The notes beneath the pieces were generated by a model, which saw only the letters and a list, made by a program, of their open reading frames with translations, ran no database searches and was not told where the DNA came from. A DNA stretch of 64,000 bases from SIG603 sp044432645 (GTDB lineage Bacteria > Bacillota > Clostridia > Oscillospirales > Acutalibacteraceae), in assembly GCA_044432645.1 (NCBI GenBank), contig JAWXUM010000006.1, positions 1-64,000 on the forward strand, read 5' to 3'. Shown here piece by piece: positions 53,577 to 62,856 of this stretch (position 1 is its first letter; the number at the start of each line of letters is the position of its first letter). A program made the position numbers and the translations under genes.

Positions 53577-54416
53577 TTACCCTTTAAAATTCTTCATTAT
53601 CTCTTTTAGGTCATCTTCGCCGTAAAACTCAATTTGTATAACACCTTTTTTGCTTGTTCCGTCTACTTTTATTTTTCTGCCTAAAAATTCATTAAGTGCT
53701 AGTTCAGCTTCGACAAAATAATTATTACGTGTTGTTTGTTTTTTTGGTTTATGTTCTTGATTGCACTTTTTTTGAAGTGCTTCTAACGCTCTAACACTCA
53801 TGCCCTGTTTTGCAAGTTCTGCTGCTTTTTTAAGGTCTTCTTCGTCTTTAAAGCCTAATAAAGTTCTTCCGTGACCAGCTGAAATTTCATTTTTTTCTAT
53901 CATTTCAATTACAAAATCAGGCAAACTCATAAGTCTTAGCACATTAGCTACTGCTGACCTTGATTTTCCAACAGTTTTAGCAACTTCTTCTTGATTCATG
54001 TCATGCTCTTTAAGCAATACTTCGTAACCTCTAGCCTCTTCAATTGGGTTTAGGTTTTCACGTTGCAAGTTCTCTATTAACGCAATTTGCATGAACTCTT
54101 TATCGTCCATTTCTTTAATAATAACTGGAATTTCCTTAAGCCCAGCCATTCTGCTCGCTCTCCAACGTCTTTCACCAGCTACAATTTCATAGCCACCAGC
54201 GAAAATTGGACGTGCAATAATTGGTTGTAAAACACCGTGCATTGCAATGGAGTCAGCAAGTTCTGCCAAACTTTCAGCGTCAAAGTCTTTTCTTGGTTGA
54301 CTCCTATTTGGTTCGATTTCATTTATTTTAATCATTGTTCCAGATGAATTTTCTATTGTATTTTCTGCAAATATTAAGTCAAGACCTTTTCCAAGTCCAC
54401 CTTTTTTCATAGCCAT
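53577..54416 (-). CDS. parB: Chromosome-partitioning protein ParB (Spo0J)
   Basis: DNA-sliding CTPase that loads at parS and recruits SMC. 279 aa from ATG 54416 (MAMKKGGLGK), where GGAG is 7 nt upstream and the parA stop overlaps (TAATG). CTP-binding motifs GERRWRAS (81-88) and ENLQREN (115-121), helix-turn-helix about 142-162 (QEEVAKTVGKSRSAVAN), and a C-terminal dimer domain. The cognate parS at 55266-55281 lies just upstream of parA. Confidence 0.96.
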   Translation of the reverse strand: MAMKKGGLGKGLDLIFAENTIENSSGTMIKINEIEPNRSQPRKDFDAESLAELADSIAMHGVLQPIIARPIFAGGYEIVAGERRWRASRMAGLKEIPVIIKEMDDKEFMQIALIENLQRENLNPIEEARGYEVLLKEHDMNQEEVAKTVGKSRSAVANVLRLMSLPDFVIEMIEKNEISAGHGRTLLGFKDEEDLKKAAELAKQGMSVRALEALQKKCNQEHKPKKQTTRNNYFVEAELALNEFLGRKIKVDGTSKKGVIQIEFYGEDDLKEIMKNFKG

Positions 54417-55183
54417 TAACATGCTCCTTTTTTTATAATTTCTGTAGCTAACGCATTGTAAGCTTCGGTTCCTTTATTCAGCCTATCATAATACAAAACT
54501 GGTTTTCCAAAACTTGGTGCCTCTGAAAGCCTTACAGTTCGTGGAATTACAGTAGAAAATACTTTTCTAGGAAAGTATTTTTTTACTTCTGACACTACTT
54601 GTTGGGTTAAGTTCAGCCTGCCGTCATACATTGTAAGCAAAACACCTTCGATGTCTAAATTTTCGTTAAATTGCCTTTTAATTCTTCTAACTGTGTTCAT
54701 CAGTTGTGAAAGACCCTCTAAAGCGTAAAATTCACATTGAATTGGAATTAAAATTGTGTCGCTTGCGTTTAAAGCGTTGGTTGTTATAAGTCCTAATGAC
54801 GGAGGACAGTCCATTATTATATAATCATAATCGCCACGGACTGTGGCTAATGCATTTTTAAGCAAGCTTTCACGCTTGTCCATGGTAGAAATTTGAATTT
54901 CAGCTGCAGCTAGGTCCATATCAGACGGCATAAGGCTTAAATTTTTAAATTCAGTTTTCACAATTGCTTGAGCAGCTGTTTTTTCGCCGATTAAAACTTC
55001 GTAAGAAGAATAATCGGTTTTTCTTTTATCAACTCCAACACCACTTGTTGCATTACCTTGTGGGTCTATATCAATAAGTAAAATTCGTTTATCCATAGTG
55101 CTTAAAGCCGCTGCAAGGTTTACGGCAGTTGTTGTTTTGCCAACTCCACCCTTTTGGTTAGCGACAGATATTACTTTTCCCAT
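54416..55183 (-). CDS. parA: Chromosome-partitioning ATPase ParA (Soj)
   Basis: 255-aa deviant Walker ATPase: KGGVGKTTT at 11-19, LLIDIDPQGNAT and DYIIMDCPPSLG. It works with ParB in origin segregation and, in Bacillus, in control of DnaA. AGGAG precedes the ATG. It lies about 26 kb from dnaA, separate from rsmG, whereas Bacillus has soj-spo0J close to rsmG. Confidence 0.97.
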   Translation of the reverse strand: MGKVISVANQKGGVGKTTTAVNLAAALSTMDKRILLIDIDPQGNATSGVGVDKRKTDYSSYEVLIGEKTAAQAIVKTEFKNLSLMPSDMDLAAAEIQISTMDKRESLLKNALATVRGDYDYIIMDCPPSLGLITTNALNASDTILIPIQCEFYALEGLSQLMNTVRRIKRQFNENLDIEGVLLTMYDGRLNLTQQVVSEVKKYFPRKVFSTVIPRTVRLSEAPSFGKPVLYYDRLNKGTEAYNALATEIIKKGAC

Positions 55184-55265
55184 AAAATCGCTCCTAATTT
55201 AATCTTATATTTATTTTACCATATTTTTTGAAATTATGGAAGTGATATTTTACAAATTTACAAAA

Positions 55266-55281
55266 TGTTTCACGTGAAACA
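55266..55281. promoter_or_regulatory. parS: parS site upstream of parAB
   Basis: TGTTTCACGTGAAACA matches the consensus exactly and lies 83 bp upstream of parA in the divergent parA-ypeB gap. It could let ParB adjust its own operon as well as serve in segregation. Confidence 0.92.
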
Positions 55282-55358
55282 TTTTTGCATAAATAATAAA
55301 AAACTGGAAACAATAATTAAAAATGTAAAAAGAGGGTGATTTTATCACTAAAAAAATT

Positions 55359-56684
55359 TTGAAAATATTAATTCCAATTTTTGTAATAGCCATAGTTTTT
55401 TTAACGTGGTTAGGCTTCAGATTTAAGTCTATTGGTGAAGATTACAGTGCTACACTCGTCAACACTTACACAAGGTCGATGGGTGACCTTATGGAATATT
55501 TGGAGGACATGGATTCAGCACTTGAAAAGTCGAAATACACTGCTACTTCTACCGGCCAAATAACGATTGCTACAGTTTTACAAGAAAGTGCAACAGGGGC
55601 AAAAACAGCTATTAGTTATTTACCGTTTGAAGACAATAACTGCGAGATTATTGAAAATTATTTATCAGTTGTGGCAGATTATGCTTTTTATATAGAGTAT
55701 AAAATTGCAAAAAATGAAGAACTTACCGAAGAAGATTATACTAATTTCGAAATTTTACAAAGCTACGTAACGGCTATTAAGTCAGAATTTGAAGAAATAG
55801 AAGGTCAAATTGAAAATGCCGAGGTTTCTTTGGGCGAAATTGAAAGTGTAATAAACAAAAGTTTTAATCTTAAAGGATTAGATAATTTTGACAGTGGTAT
55901 AAGCGAACTTGCTACAGAGCTTTCCTCGTTGCCAACTATGATTTATGACGGACCTTTTTCTGACCATATAGTAAATAGTCAGGCAGTTTTTTTAGCAAAT
56001 AAAGATGAAATTACACAAGATGAAGCATTGAGTATAGCTGCTGAGTTTGCAAAAGTGAGTGAAAGCGAACTTAGCCTAAAGTATGTAGACGAGGGGAGTT
56101 TGGCTGCTTTTCAGTTTGAGGGTGAGGGAATTACAATTAAAGTAACTAAATTTGGTGGTGAAATTTCATACTATAAAAAGACCGAAACACTTACTGAAAG
56201 CAACTTAAGCTACGAAGAAGCTTTAGAAATGGCATTACAGCATTTGAGTGAGGCTGGGTATGACAATATGAAAGAAAGTTACTATGTAATAAACGATAAC
56301 ATGTGCACGATTAATTTTGCACCTTTGCAAGACGATGTTATTTTGTATCCTGATTTAATCAAGGTTACAGTCGAACTAGGGGAGGGGGAACTGTTTGAAT
56401 TTAGTGCGACTGGTTACCTTTCCAATCACTTTGAAAGAGAAAACCTTATACCATCAATTGACGAAGTTACGTGTAGCGAAAGTGTTAGCTCTAATTTAGA
56501 AATAAAAAGCATCAATATAGCAATTACACCAACAATTACAGCAAACGAAGCTTTATGCTATGAGTTTCTATGCGAGGACAGCGAAACAGGAACAGAAGTT
56601 TTAGTTTATATAAATGGGGAAACTGGTCTAGAAGAGCAAATTTATATAATTTTAGAAAGCGAAACTGGGAAATTGGTTATGTAA
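55359..56684 (+). CDS. ypeB: Spore germination protein YpeB
   Basis: Required with SleB to break down cortex peptidoglycan during germination in Bacillus. 441 aa: an N-terminal signal-anchor (about 3-18), a long extracellular helical domain with the recurring PTMIYDGPFSDHI motif, and C-terminal PepSY repeats (DEALSIAAEFA and YEEALEMALQHL). The TTG at 55359 is far from the ribosome site AGAGGG; translation from ATC at 55344 (ITKKILKILI) would fit it better but is a rare start codon. sleB is not adjacent. Implies a sporulating lineage. Confidence 0.88.
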   Translation: MKILIPIFVIAIVFLTWLGFRFKSIGEDYSATLVNTYTRSMGDLMEYLEDMDSALEKSKYTATSTGQITIATVLQESATGAKTAISYLPFEDNNCEIIENYLSVVADYAFYIEYKIAKNEELTEEDYTNFEILQSYVTAIKSEFEEIEGQIENAEVSLGEIESVINKSFNLKGLDNFDSGISELATELSSLPTMIYDGPFSDHIVNSQAVFLANKDEITQDEALSIAAEFAKVSESELSLKYVDEGSLAAFQFEGEGITIKVTKFGGEISYYKKTETLTESNLSYEEALEMALQHLSEAGYDNMKESYYVINDNMCTINFAPLQDDVILYPDLIKVTVELGEGELFEFSATGYLSNHFERENLIPSIDEVTCSESVSSNLEIKSINIAITPTITANEALCYEFLCEDSETGTEVLVYINGETGLEEQIYIILESETGKLVM

Positions 56685-56752
56685 GTGAGCATGAATTGCA
56701 ACGGAGTTAGTATTATGCACTGCATATTCCCTACTAAAAATAATCGCAAAAA

Positions 56753-57072
56753 TAGGGACGGAAAATCCGTCCCTTCAGCTTGTCGAAAAAGGTTTTGTAT
56801 TTGTGTAAAATACCGAAAATATATTTTTAAATGGTAGGGGCGAGCTGTGCTCGTCTGAAATCAAGATGTTAATTTAGTGCTCGTCCGAAATCAAGATGCT
56901 AATTTAGTGCTTTTATAAAATTAATAAAAATATTTCTCTATTTTACACAAAACAAGACAAAACTTTTTGTTTTATCCACGGACGAGCACAGCTCGCCCCT
57001 ACAATGTTTGTGCAACTTTTTTTACAATATAGGTTTTTTTGACAGTGTGTAGGGACGGAAAATCCGTCCCTT
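56753..57072. repeat. Repeat cluster in the ypeB-tcdA gap
   Basis: The 56685-57077 gap holds no gene but is full of repeats: TAGGGACGGAAAATCCGTCC palindromes at 56753-56774 and 57049-57072, a REP unit at 56834, a 30-bp direct repeat in tandem (56848-56877 and 56878-56907, two mismatches), and copy 2 of the 110-bp repeat (56937-57046) including a REP unit at 56978-57002. Confidence 0.85.
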
Positions 57073-57077
57073 AAATT

Positions 57078-57788
57078 TCATTTTGCTAAATCTTTAACTA
57101 CTTCGCCACCAATTATTAAACCGGCAACTGATGGAACAAAAGCTGTACTGCCTGGCACTGGTCTGCCTGCACTTCCCTTACTTTCTGTGCTTAAAAATGG
57201 TGTCATAGCCTCTTCTTTTGAAAAAAGCACTTTTACATCTTTTATATTAAGCTCCTTAAGTTTCTTACGAACAACTCTAGCAAGTGGGCAAACGCTAGTT
57301 TTAGAAATATCAGCAATTTCAAAAGCTGTTGGGTCAAGTTTGTTTCCAGCGCCCATTGAGCTTATAACTTTCACGTCAACTTCTTTGGCTTTTCTTATGA
57401 TTTCAATTTTGCCACTAACAGTGTCAATAGCATCAACTACATAATCATATACTGAAAAGTCAATTTCGTGGCTGTTTTCAGGAGTGAAAAACATGTCGTA
57501 AGTCACAACATTTGCGTTTGGGTTTATATCTTTTACCCTTTTCGCCATAATTTGGGTCTTACTTTTCCCAATGGTTGAGTGAAGTGCTACTATTTGTCTG
57601 TTTATATTGCTAAGTGAAACGGTGTCATTATCAAATAAATCTAAATTCCCTACACCACTTCTAGCAAGAGCCTCACAAACGTGGCCACCAACTCCACCAA
57701 TACCAAACACAGCAACTCGGCTTTTGTTTAGCTTTTTTATAGCATCGTCACCAAGCAAAAGTGCAGTTCTTGAAAATTCATTTACCAT
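57078..57788 (-). CDS. tcdA: tRNA threonylcarbamoyladenosine dehydratase TcdA
   Basis: E1-like ThiF/MoeB-family enzyme, 236 aa, that cyclises t6A to ct6A in tRNA. ATP motif GIGGVGGH (29-36), NINRQI adenylation Arg, conserved LARVVRKKL and C-terminal GRPVPGSTAFVPSVAG typical of TcdA/YgdL. It follows the Clp ATPase gene by 3 bp. Its action depends on t6A made by TsaD, encoded elsewhere in the window. Confidence 0.93.
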   Translation of the reverse strand: MVNEFSRTALLLGDDAIKKLNKSRVAVFGIGGVGGHVCEALARSGVGNLDLFDNDTVSLSNINRQIVALHSTIGKSKTQIMAKRVKDINPNANVVTYDMFFTPENSHEIDFSVYDYVVDAIDTVSGKIEIIRKAKEVDVKVISSMGAGNKLDPTAFEIADISKTSVCPLARVVRKKLKELNIKDVKVLFSKEEAMTPFLSTESKGSAGRPVPGSTAFVPSVAGLIIGGEVVKDLAK

Positions 57789-57791
57789 ATA

Positions 57792-60053
57792 TTATTTACT
57801 CACAACTAAAATTTTATCCTCTTGGACATCAACGCTTACCATAGTAATATTGTCTTCACCTTTTTCTATGATTTCGCTTGCAATTTGGTCCTCTACATCA
57901 CGTCGAATATTATTTCTTATATCCCTAGCACCACTTTTACCGTTAATTGACTTTTTAGCAATCAAATCACACGCTTTACTGCTGTAAATCAGTGAAATCC
58001 CTTTTTCATTCAATGATTCAATATACTCATCAAGCATTAAAGCAGCGATTTTAGAATAATCACTTTCGTCAAGTGGTCTAAAGATAACAATTTCGTCAAT
58101 ACGGCTTAAAAATTCAGGTCTTAAAAACTCTGACAAGCCTTTAACTGCTTTGTCACGGCTAATTTCGCCGTCATTTTTGTTAAAACCAAGCACACTTTCT
58201 TTGTTGTTACTACCAGCGTTTGAAGTCATAACAATAACTGTATTTTCGAAGTTTACAGTTCTTCCGTGAGCATCGGTAACTCTACCTTCGTCCAAAATTT
58301 GAAGAAGAACATTCATAACATCTGGGTGAGCTTTCTCAATTTCGTCAAGCAAAATAACGCTATAAGGGCGACGACGAACTTTTTCAGTTAGCTGTCCAGC
58401 CTCATCATAACCAACATAGCCTGGAGGTGAACCAATTATTTTGGAAACAGAGTGCTTTTCCATAAATTCTGACATGTCAAGCCTAATCAAAGTTTCAGGA
58501 CTGTCGAAAAGCTCTTTAGAAAGAACCCTTACAAGTTCAGTTTTACCTGTACCAGTAGGCCCTACAAATATAAATGAAGCAGGGTGTTTTCTAGGGCTGA
58601 GCTGTAAACGGCTACGTTTTGTAGCAGCAGAAATAACAGCAACAGCTTCGTCTTGACCGATGATTTTCTTTTTAAGAGCCACATCAAAATTACTTAATTT
58701 GCCTAAATCAGTTTTTTGAATTTTAGATGCTGGAATACCAGTCCAAAGCTCAATAACCCTTGCTAAATCTTCGCTTGTAACATTTGTGTACACTTTATCC
58801 ATGTCTGTTTCATTAATTTGTTGTTCAAGCAAAGTGATTTCATATCTTGTTTTTGCTATATTTTCATAGTCTATAACTTCGCTTGCAGATAAATCTTGCT
58901 CCTTAGCCTTTGCATAGTCTAAATCATATTGTAATTTTTCGAAAATTTCAAGGTCTTTGTTTCTAAGCGCAGCAGTTGTACAAGCCTCGTCCAAAATGTC
59001 GATAGCTTTGTCTGGCAAAAATCTGTCAGTAATATATCTTTCAGACAATACAACCAAAGTTTTAGCAATCTTTTCGCTCACTTTTACCTTGTGGAAGTCT
59101 TCATAATAAGATTTAATACCCAAAATAATTTCAGTAGCCTCTGCAACAGAAGGCTCGTTAACTGTTACAGGCTGAAAACGTCGCTCTAAAGCACTGTCTT
59201 TTTCGATATATTTTCTATATTCGTTGAAAGTTGTAGCACCAACTACTTGAATTTCGCCACGAGATAAGGCTGGTTTTAAAATATTAGCAGCATTCATGCC
59301 ACCCTCAGAGTCACCAGCGCCTACCAAATTATGAACTTCATCTATAAATAAAATTATGTTACCAGCTTGTTTAACTTCGTCTATTAAGTCCTTAATTCTC
59401 TTTTCAAACTGTCCTCTAAACTGGGTACCAGCAACCAAAGAAGTAAGGTCTAAAAGCATAACATCTTTCTTTTTAAGCTTGTTAGGAACAGTTCCGTTTG
59501 CAATCCTTAAGGCTAAACCTTCAGCAATTGCAGTTTTACCAACACCAGGTTCACCAATTAGGCAAGGGTTATTTTTTGTTCTTCTTGACAAAATTTGAAC
59601 TACACGTTCGGTTTCTCTTTCTCTGCCAATAATAATATCAAGCTCGCCACGTCTTGCTTTTCCTGTTAAATCGGTGCAAAAGTTTTGAAGATTTTTTCTT
59701 TTAGCTTTATGAAAATTATCTTTTTTTTCTTTTTTAGGGGCTTCTTTATTTTGTGAATTGTCTTTATTCCCACCAAAAATTTGTGCTATAGGAAGTGACA
59801 TAGACCCACCTACAGAAAAACCGTCATCATCGTTTTCGTCTTCGTCCTCCATAGACATAAGTCCTTCCATGCCAACTTCTAAAGACTCAATCATGTCGTC
59901 TGTAATTCCCATTTTGCTCATAATATCGTTTACTGGTTTAATGCCAAGTTCTTTGGCGCATACTAAGCAAAGTCCGTCTGTAGAGTTTGGGTTATTTGGC
60001 TGTGAAATAAAAACTATAGCAGGACGTTTTTTGCATCTTGAACACATCATCAT
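57792..60053 (-). CDS. Clp protease ATP-binding subunit, ClpE/ClpC-like with N-terminal zinc finger
   Basis: Hsp100 unfoldase, 753 aa. N-terminal four-Cys zinc finger (C4, C7, C29, C32) like ClpE, then an acidic linker, then two AAA+ modules with Walker A GEPGVGKT and GPTGTGKT and the GSPPGYVGYDEAGQLTEKVR stretch. The ClpP-docking loop (VLGF) is present in the second module, so partnership with ClpP is likely. No canonical Clp-N double repeat is seen. Three consecutive Met codons form the start; GAAGGGAAG lies upstream. Confidence 0.93.
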   Translation of the reverse strand: MMMCSRCKKRPAIVFISQPNNPNSTDGLCLVCAKELGIKPVNDIMSKMGITDDMIESLEVGMEGLMSMEDEDENDDDGFSVGGSMSLPIAQIFGGNKDNSQNKEAPKKEKKDNFHKAKRKNLQNFCTDLTGKARRGELDIIIGRERETERVVQILSRRTKNNPCLIGEPGVGKTAIAEGLALRIANGTVPNKLKKKDVMLLDLTSLVAGTQFRGQFEKRIKDLIDEVKQAGNIILFIDEVHNLVGAGDSEGGMNAANILKPALSRGEIQVVGATTFNEYRKYIEKDSALERRFQPVTVNEPSVAEATEIILGIKSYYEDFHKVKVSEKIAKTLVVLSERYITDRFLPDKAIDILDEACTTAALRNKDLEIFEKLQYDLDYAKAKEQDLSASEVIDYENIAKTRYEITLLEQQINETDMDKVYTNVTSEDLARVIELWTGIPASKIQKTDLGKLSNFDVALKKKIIGQDEAVAVISAATKRSRLQLSPRKHPASFIFVGPTGTGKTELVRVLSKELFDSPETLIRLDMSEFMEKHSVSKIIGSPPGYVGYDEAGQLTEKVRRRPYSVILLDEIEKAHPDVMNVLLQILDEGRVTDAHGRTVNFENTVIVMTSNAGSNNKESVLGFNKNDGEISRDKAVKGLSEFLRPEFLSRIDEIVIFRPLDESDYSKIAALMLDEYIESLNEKGISLIYSSKACDLIAKKSINGKSGARDIRNNIRRDVEDQIASEIIEKGEDNITMVSVDVQEDKILVVSK

Positions 60054-60174
60054 TTTCTTTTTCTTCCCTTCATTTCATATTATATATAAATTTCGTAATA
60101 AACATTCAATACTATTACTATACACAATTTTTGCATAAAATGTATAAACAAGTTATTAACATTAGTAATTTTTC

Positions 60175-60792
60175 TTATTTTTTTGCTATTAAATGCTCTT
60201 TTAAGCAAATTTCATCATTTGGATTGTTTGATTTTAACAATTTTTTATATAAATTATAATAATTTTTCCAAGCGTACATCATCATGACAGCAGTTAAAAG
60301 CATTAAAGAACTTGTAATTATGTCAAAATAAAATTCTTCCATATTAATTTTTGAAAGAAAAACTGTTATAATTGTCGAAATGTAAAACAAAACGGTTGCA
60401 ACTTTGCCGTACCATTTTGCAGCACCTGGCTTTTTCTTAAGAGTTAATAGTCTTGTCGCAAAAATCAGCATAGAAACTTCTTTAATTAACATTAAAATAA
60501 AAAACGGACAAAGTTTTGGGTATTTTATACACAAACATAAAGCGATTGCTACTTGTGTTAGTTTGTCTGCAAAAGGGTCTAATATTTTGCCAAGTTCTGT
60601 TATTTGATTAAATTTTCGTGCAATAAAACCGTCTAAAGCATCTGAAATTCCTGAAATTACCATTATTAGAATTGAAATAGGAAGTTCATCTTCTAAAAAA
60701 TAATAGCAAAAAAACGGAATGCATGCAATTCTAAGTGCACATAAAGAATTTGGCACATTTATATTTTGATTAAATTCCTTATTCTTAAACAT
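60175..60792 (-). CDS. pgsA: CDP-alcohol phosphatidyltransferase, PgsA-like
   Basis: Membrane enzyme, 205 aa, that likely makes phosphatidylglycerol phosphate from CDP-diacylglycerol and glycerol-3-phosphate. The full CDP-alcohol motif is present: D51, D54-G55, A58-R59, G68, D72 and D76. About five helices. ATG 60792 has AAGGAG 8 nt upstream; a TTG three bases earlier is less likely. It forms a unit with cvpA upstream (13-bp gap). Confidence 0.88.
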   Translation of the reverse strand: MFKNKEFNQNINVPNSLCALRIACIPFFCYYFLEDELPISILIMVISGISDALDGFIARKFNQITELGKILDPFADKLTQVAIALCLCIKYPKLCPFFILMLIKEVSMLIFATRLLTLKKKPGAAKWYGKVATVLFYISTIITVFLSKINMEEFYFDIITSSLMLLTAVMMMYAWKNYYNLYKKLLKSNNPNDEICLKEHLIAKK

Positions 60793-60805
60793 CAAAAATT
60801 CTCCT

Positions 60806-61489
60806 TTACATTAAAGAAAATGGATTTAAATTAGTAATGATTTTAAATAAAATAGATTGATTTACAAATGTTTCTATTAAAGTAATTTGTTCGCCATCTA
60901 AAAAATAAATTCCAAAAGAAATTATAGCTAATATCACCCAAACAAGTACAAAGCCAAACAAAAATCCAAAAATGCCACCTAAAGAACCGTCTAATTGAGC
61001 AATAACAGGCAATTTAAGAAGTGGCTCAACTAAATTTGCAATAATTTTTACTATTATCATAAACAAAATAAACAAAACTATAATAACAAAAAAACTTATT
61101 ATCATAATAAAAACTGGTGATAAGCTATCTACTATCGAAGTAGCAGTGTTTTCTGCCACCGAACTTATATTTGATAAAATTGTGTCTTCACTTACATCGT
61201 AAGAAGTCAATAAAGTTTTAATGAAATTTGGAAGTGGCTGATAAATATTTTCCACTAATTCAGTAGGAGTTTGCGAAGAAGCACTTTCTAGCACTCTGTC
61301 ATAAAGACCTTGTTCTACATAAGTACTATAAATTTTTGTAGCTATACCATTTGCGAATTTATTTGCCAAAACAAACGAAACTATAGCACCAATAAAGCTG
61401 ATAACTGACTGAACTAAGCCTTTTTTCACTCCTGCTACCACAGAAAAAATTAAAACTACAACTATAATTATATCTAAAATATACTGCAT
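60806..61489 (-). CDS. CvpA family membrane protein
   Basis: 227 aa with four main hydrophobic helices. The N-terminal IIVVVLIFSVVAGVKKGLVQ is the CvpA signature, and GGIFGFLFGFVLVWVILAI is the later conserved helix. CvpA relatives are needed for colicin V production and stress tolerance; the molecular role is unknown. ATG 61489 is preferred (AAGGAG five bases upstream). Confidence 0.85.
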   Translation of the reverse strand: MQYILDIIIVVVLIFSVVAGVKKGLVQSVISFIGAIVSFVLANKFANGIATKIYSTYVEQGLYDRVLESASSQTPTELVENIYQPLPNFIKTLLTSYDVSEDTILSNISSVAENTATSIVDSLSPVFIMIISFFVIIVLFILFMIIVKIIANLVEPLLKLPVIAQLDGSLGGIFGFLFGFVLVWVILAIISFGIYFLDGEQITLIETFVNQSILFKIITNLNPFSLM

Positions 61490-61549
61490 AAAAACTCCTT
61501 TTCTGATTTTTAAATAATATATCACAAAAATATGAACATTTCAACTATT

Positions 61550-62815
61550 TTATACTGGATTTAAAGATACGTACTCAATTTTACTTAATCCCAACATATA
61601 AACATTGCTTTCACTAGAAAGCGCAATCGCTTTTGTATCATAAGAAGCATCACTAATTCCAATTAAAGTACCAGATAGGTTGTAACACTCAACTTTATCT
61701 TCTGTAAGTACTGCTATGCTTTGGCCATAACTGCTAATATGGTCGACATATGAATTCACTTGGAACTCTACAACTTCACTTAAATTTTGAAACACAACTA
61801 TAGTACTTTCGCCAGTTGCATTAACTAAAGATATTATAATTTGATTGTTTTCAGTACTAACGGCGGACAAAGTATTGCTTTCATAACTATATTCGCTTAA
61901 TTTATCACTGCTAATTACAGAAACCTTGTTGTTTCCAACAGCTGAAATTTGGCTATCGCTGTTATAAATAATGTTTAAAATAACATTGTCACTGCTCGTG
62001 TAAACAGCCACTGGGTCGGCAGAAGTAAAGTCGAAAACATAAATATCTGTGCACATTATGCCGTCGCTACTATAAACAATAGAAACAGCTCCACCAGTAG
62101 CGCTAGAGTTTAAAACTACAGAAGAAATGTAGCCGTTAGCAAATTTATAAGTGTATTGCAAAACTCCTTTTACAGAGTAAACGCTGAATTCGCTTGTAAA
62201 GTCAACAGATTGAGAGGCTATAATATACGTTCCATTAGAAGCAATGTCTGCTGATAAAATTGCATAGTCAACAGAAGAATTTGAAATATTGCTATTTACA
62301 GTATAAATACTATAGTTAGTTTGGTTTATTCCGTAAATTAAAAAATAATCGCCACTATTTTTCAGAACGGGGTTGTTATATTCATGCCCAGTTGAAAGAA
62401 GTTCTTTGCCAGTTTCGCTGTAAATAGAAAGAGCTGTATCGCTTAAAACTACGCTGTTGCTGCTGTTTGAAATAAAATTTTCGCTTGAAACAGTACTTCC
62501 AACAACGCTAACAGGGTAACCGTCGCCAACACCAGAGCCAACAACTTGCGTTTTAACCCAAAAAGTAACACTTTCAAAGCTCAAATTTGCTTGATTATAA
62601 TATAAAACTAAAGATATTACAGTAATTAAAATTACCAAACATACTTTTAGTGTTGGATTTTTCTTTTTAGTAGGTTCTTCTTTTTGTCGTTCTTTTACTT
62701 TTTCAAGCTGTTCTTTGGTTGCATAATATTCTTCGTGAGAAATGTCTACTTCTTCTATTACCTTTTTTTGACCCTCTCTTATTATGATTTCTTTCCTTGT
62801 TTTTCTTTTATCCAA
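61550..62815 (-). CDS. DUF5711-like membrane-anchored protein
   Basis: 421 aa. N-terminal charged cytoplasmic region (1-55) rich in Lys/Glu, a single helix (about 56-76), then an extracellular part of repeated beta-strands and many Ser/Asn residues that looks like a beta-propeller. The TTG start (GAGGTG upstream) is consistent with the MDKRKTRKEI N terminus. It matches what I recall of clostridial DUF5711 proteins; function unknown. Adjacent to cvpA and truA. Confidence 0.65.
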   Translation of the reverse strand: MDKRKTRKEIIIREGQKKVIEEVDISHEEYYATKEQLEKVKERQKEEPTKKKNPTLKVCLVILITVISLVLYYNQANLSFESVTFWVKTQVVGSGVGDGYPVSVVGSTVSSENFISNSSNSVVLSDTALSIYSETGKELLSTGHEYNNPVLKNSGDYFLIYGINQTNYSIYTVNSNISNSSVDYAILSADIASNGTYIIASQSVDFTSEFSVYSVKGVLQYTYKFANGYISSVVLNSSATGGAVSIVYSSDGIMCTDIYVFDFTSADPVAVYTSSDNVILNIIYNSDSQISAVGNNKVSVISSDKLSEYSYESNTLSAVSTENNQIIISLVNATGESTIVVFQNLSEVVEFQVNSYVDHISSYGQSIAVLTEDKVECYNLSGTLIGISDASYDTKAIALSSESNVYMLGLSKIEYVSLNPV

Positions 62816-62856
62816 AAATTCACCTCATTTAGGATTTATTTGTGTTCCTCATATTT

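Noticed and set aside
56944..56986. TTTTACACA and TTATCCACG as DnaA boxes
   Set aside because: They lie within the dispersed 110-bp repeat, whose other copy reads TTATCAACG, and are far from dnaA.
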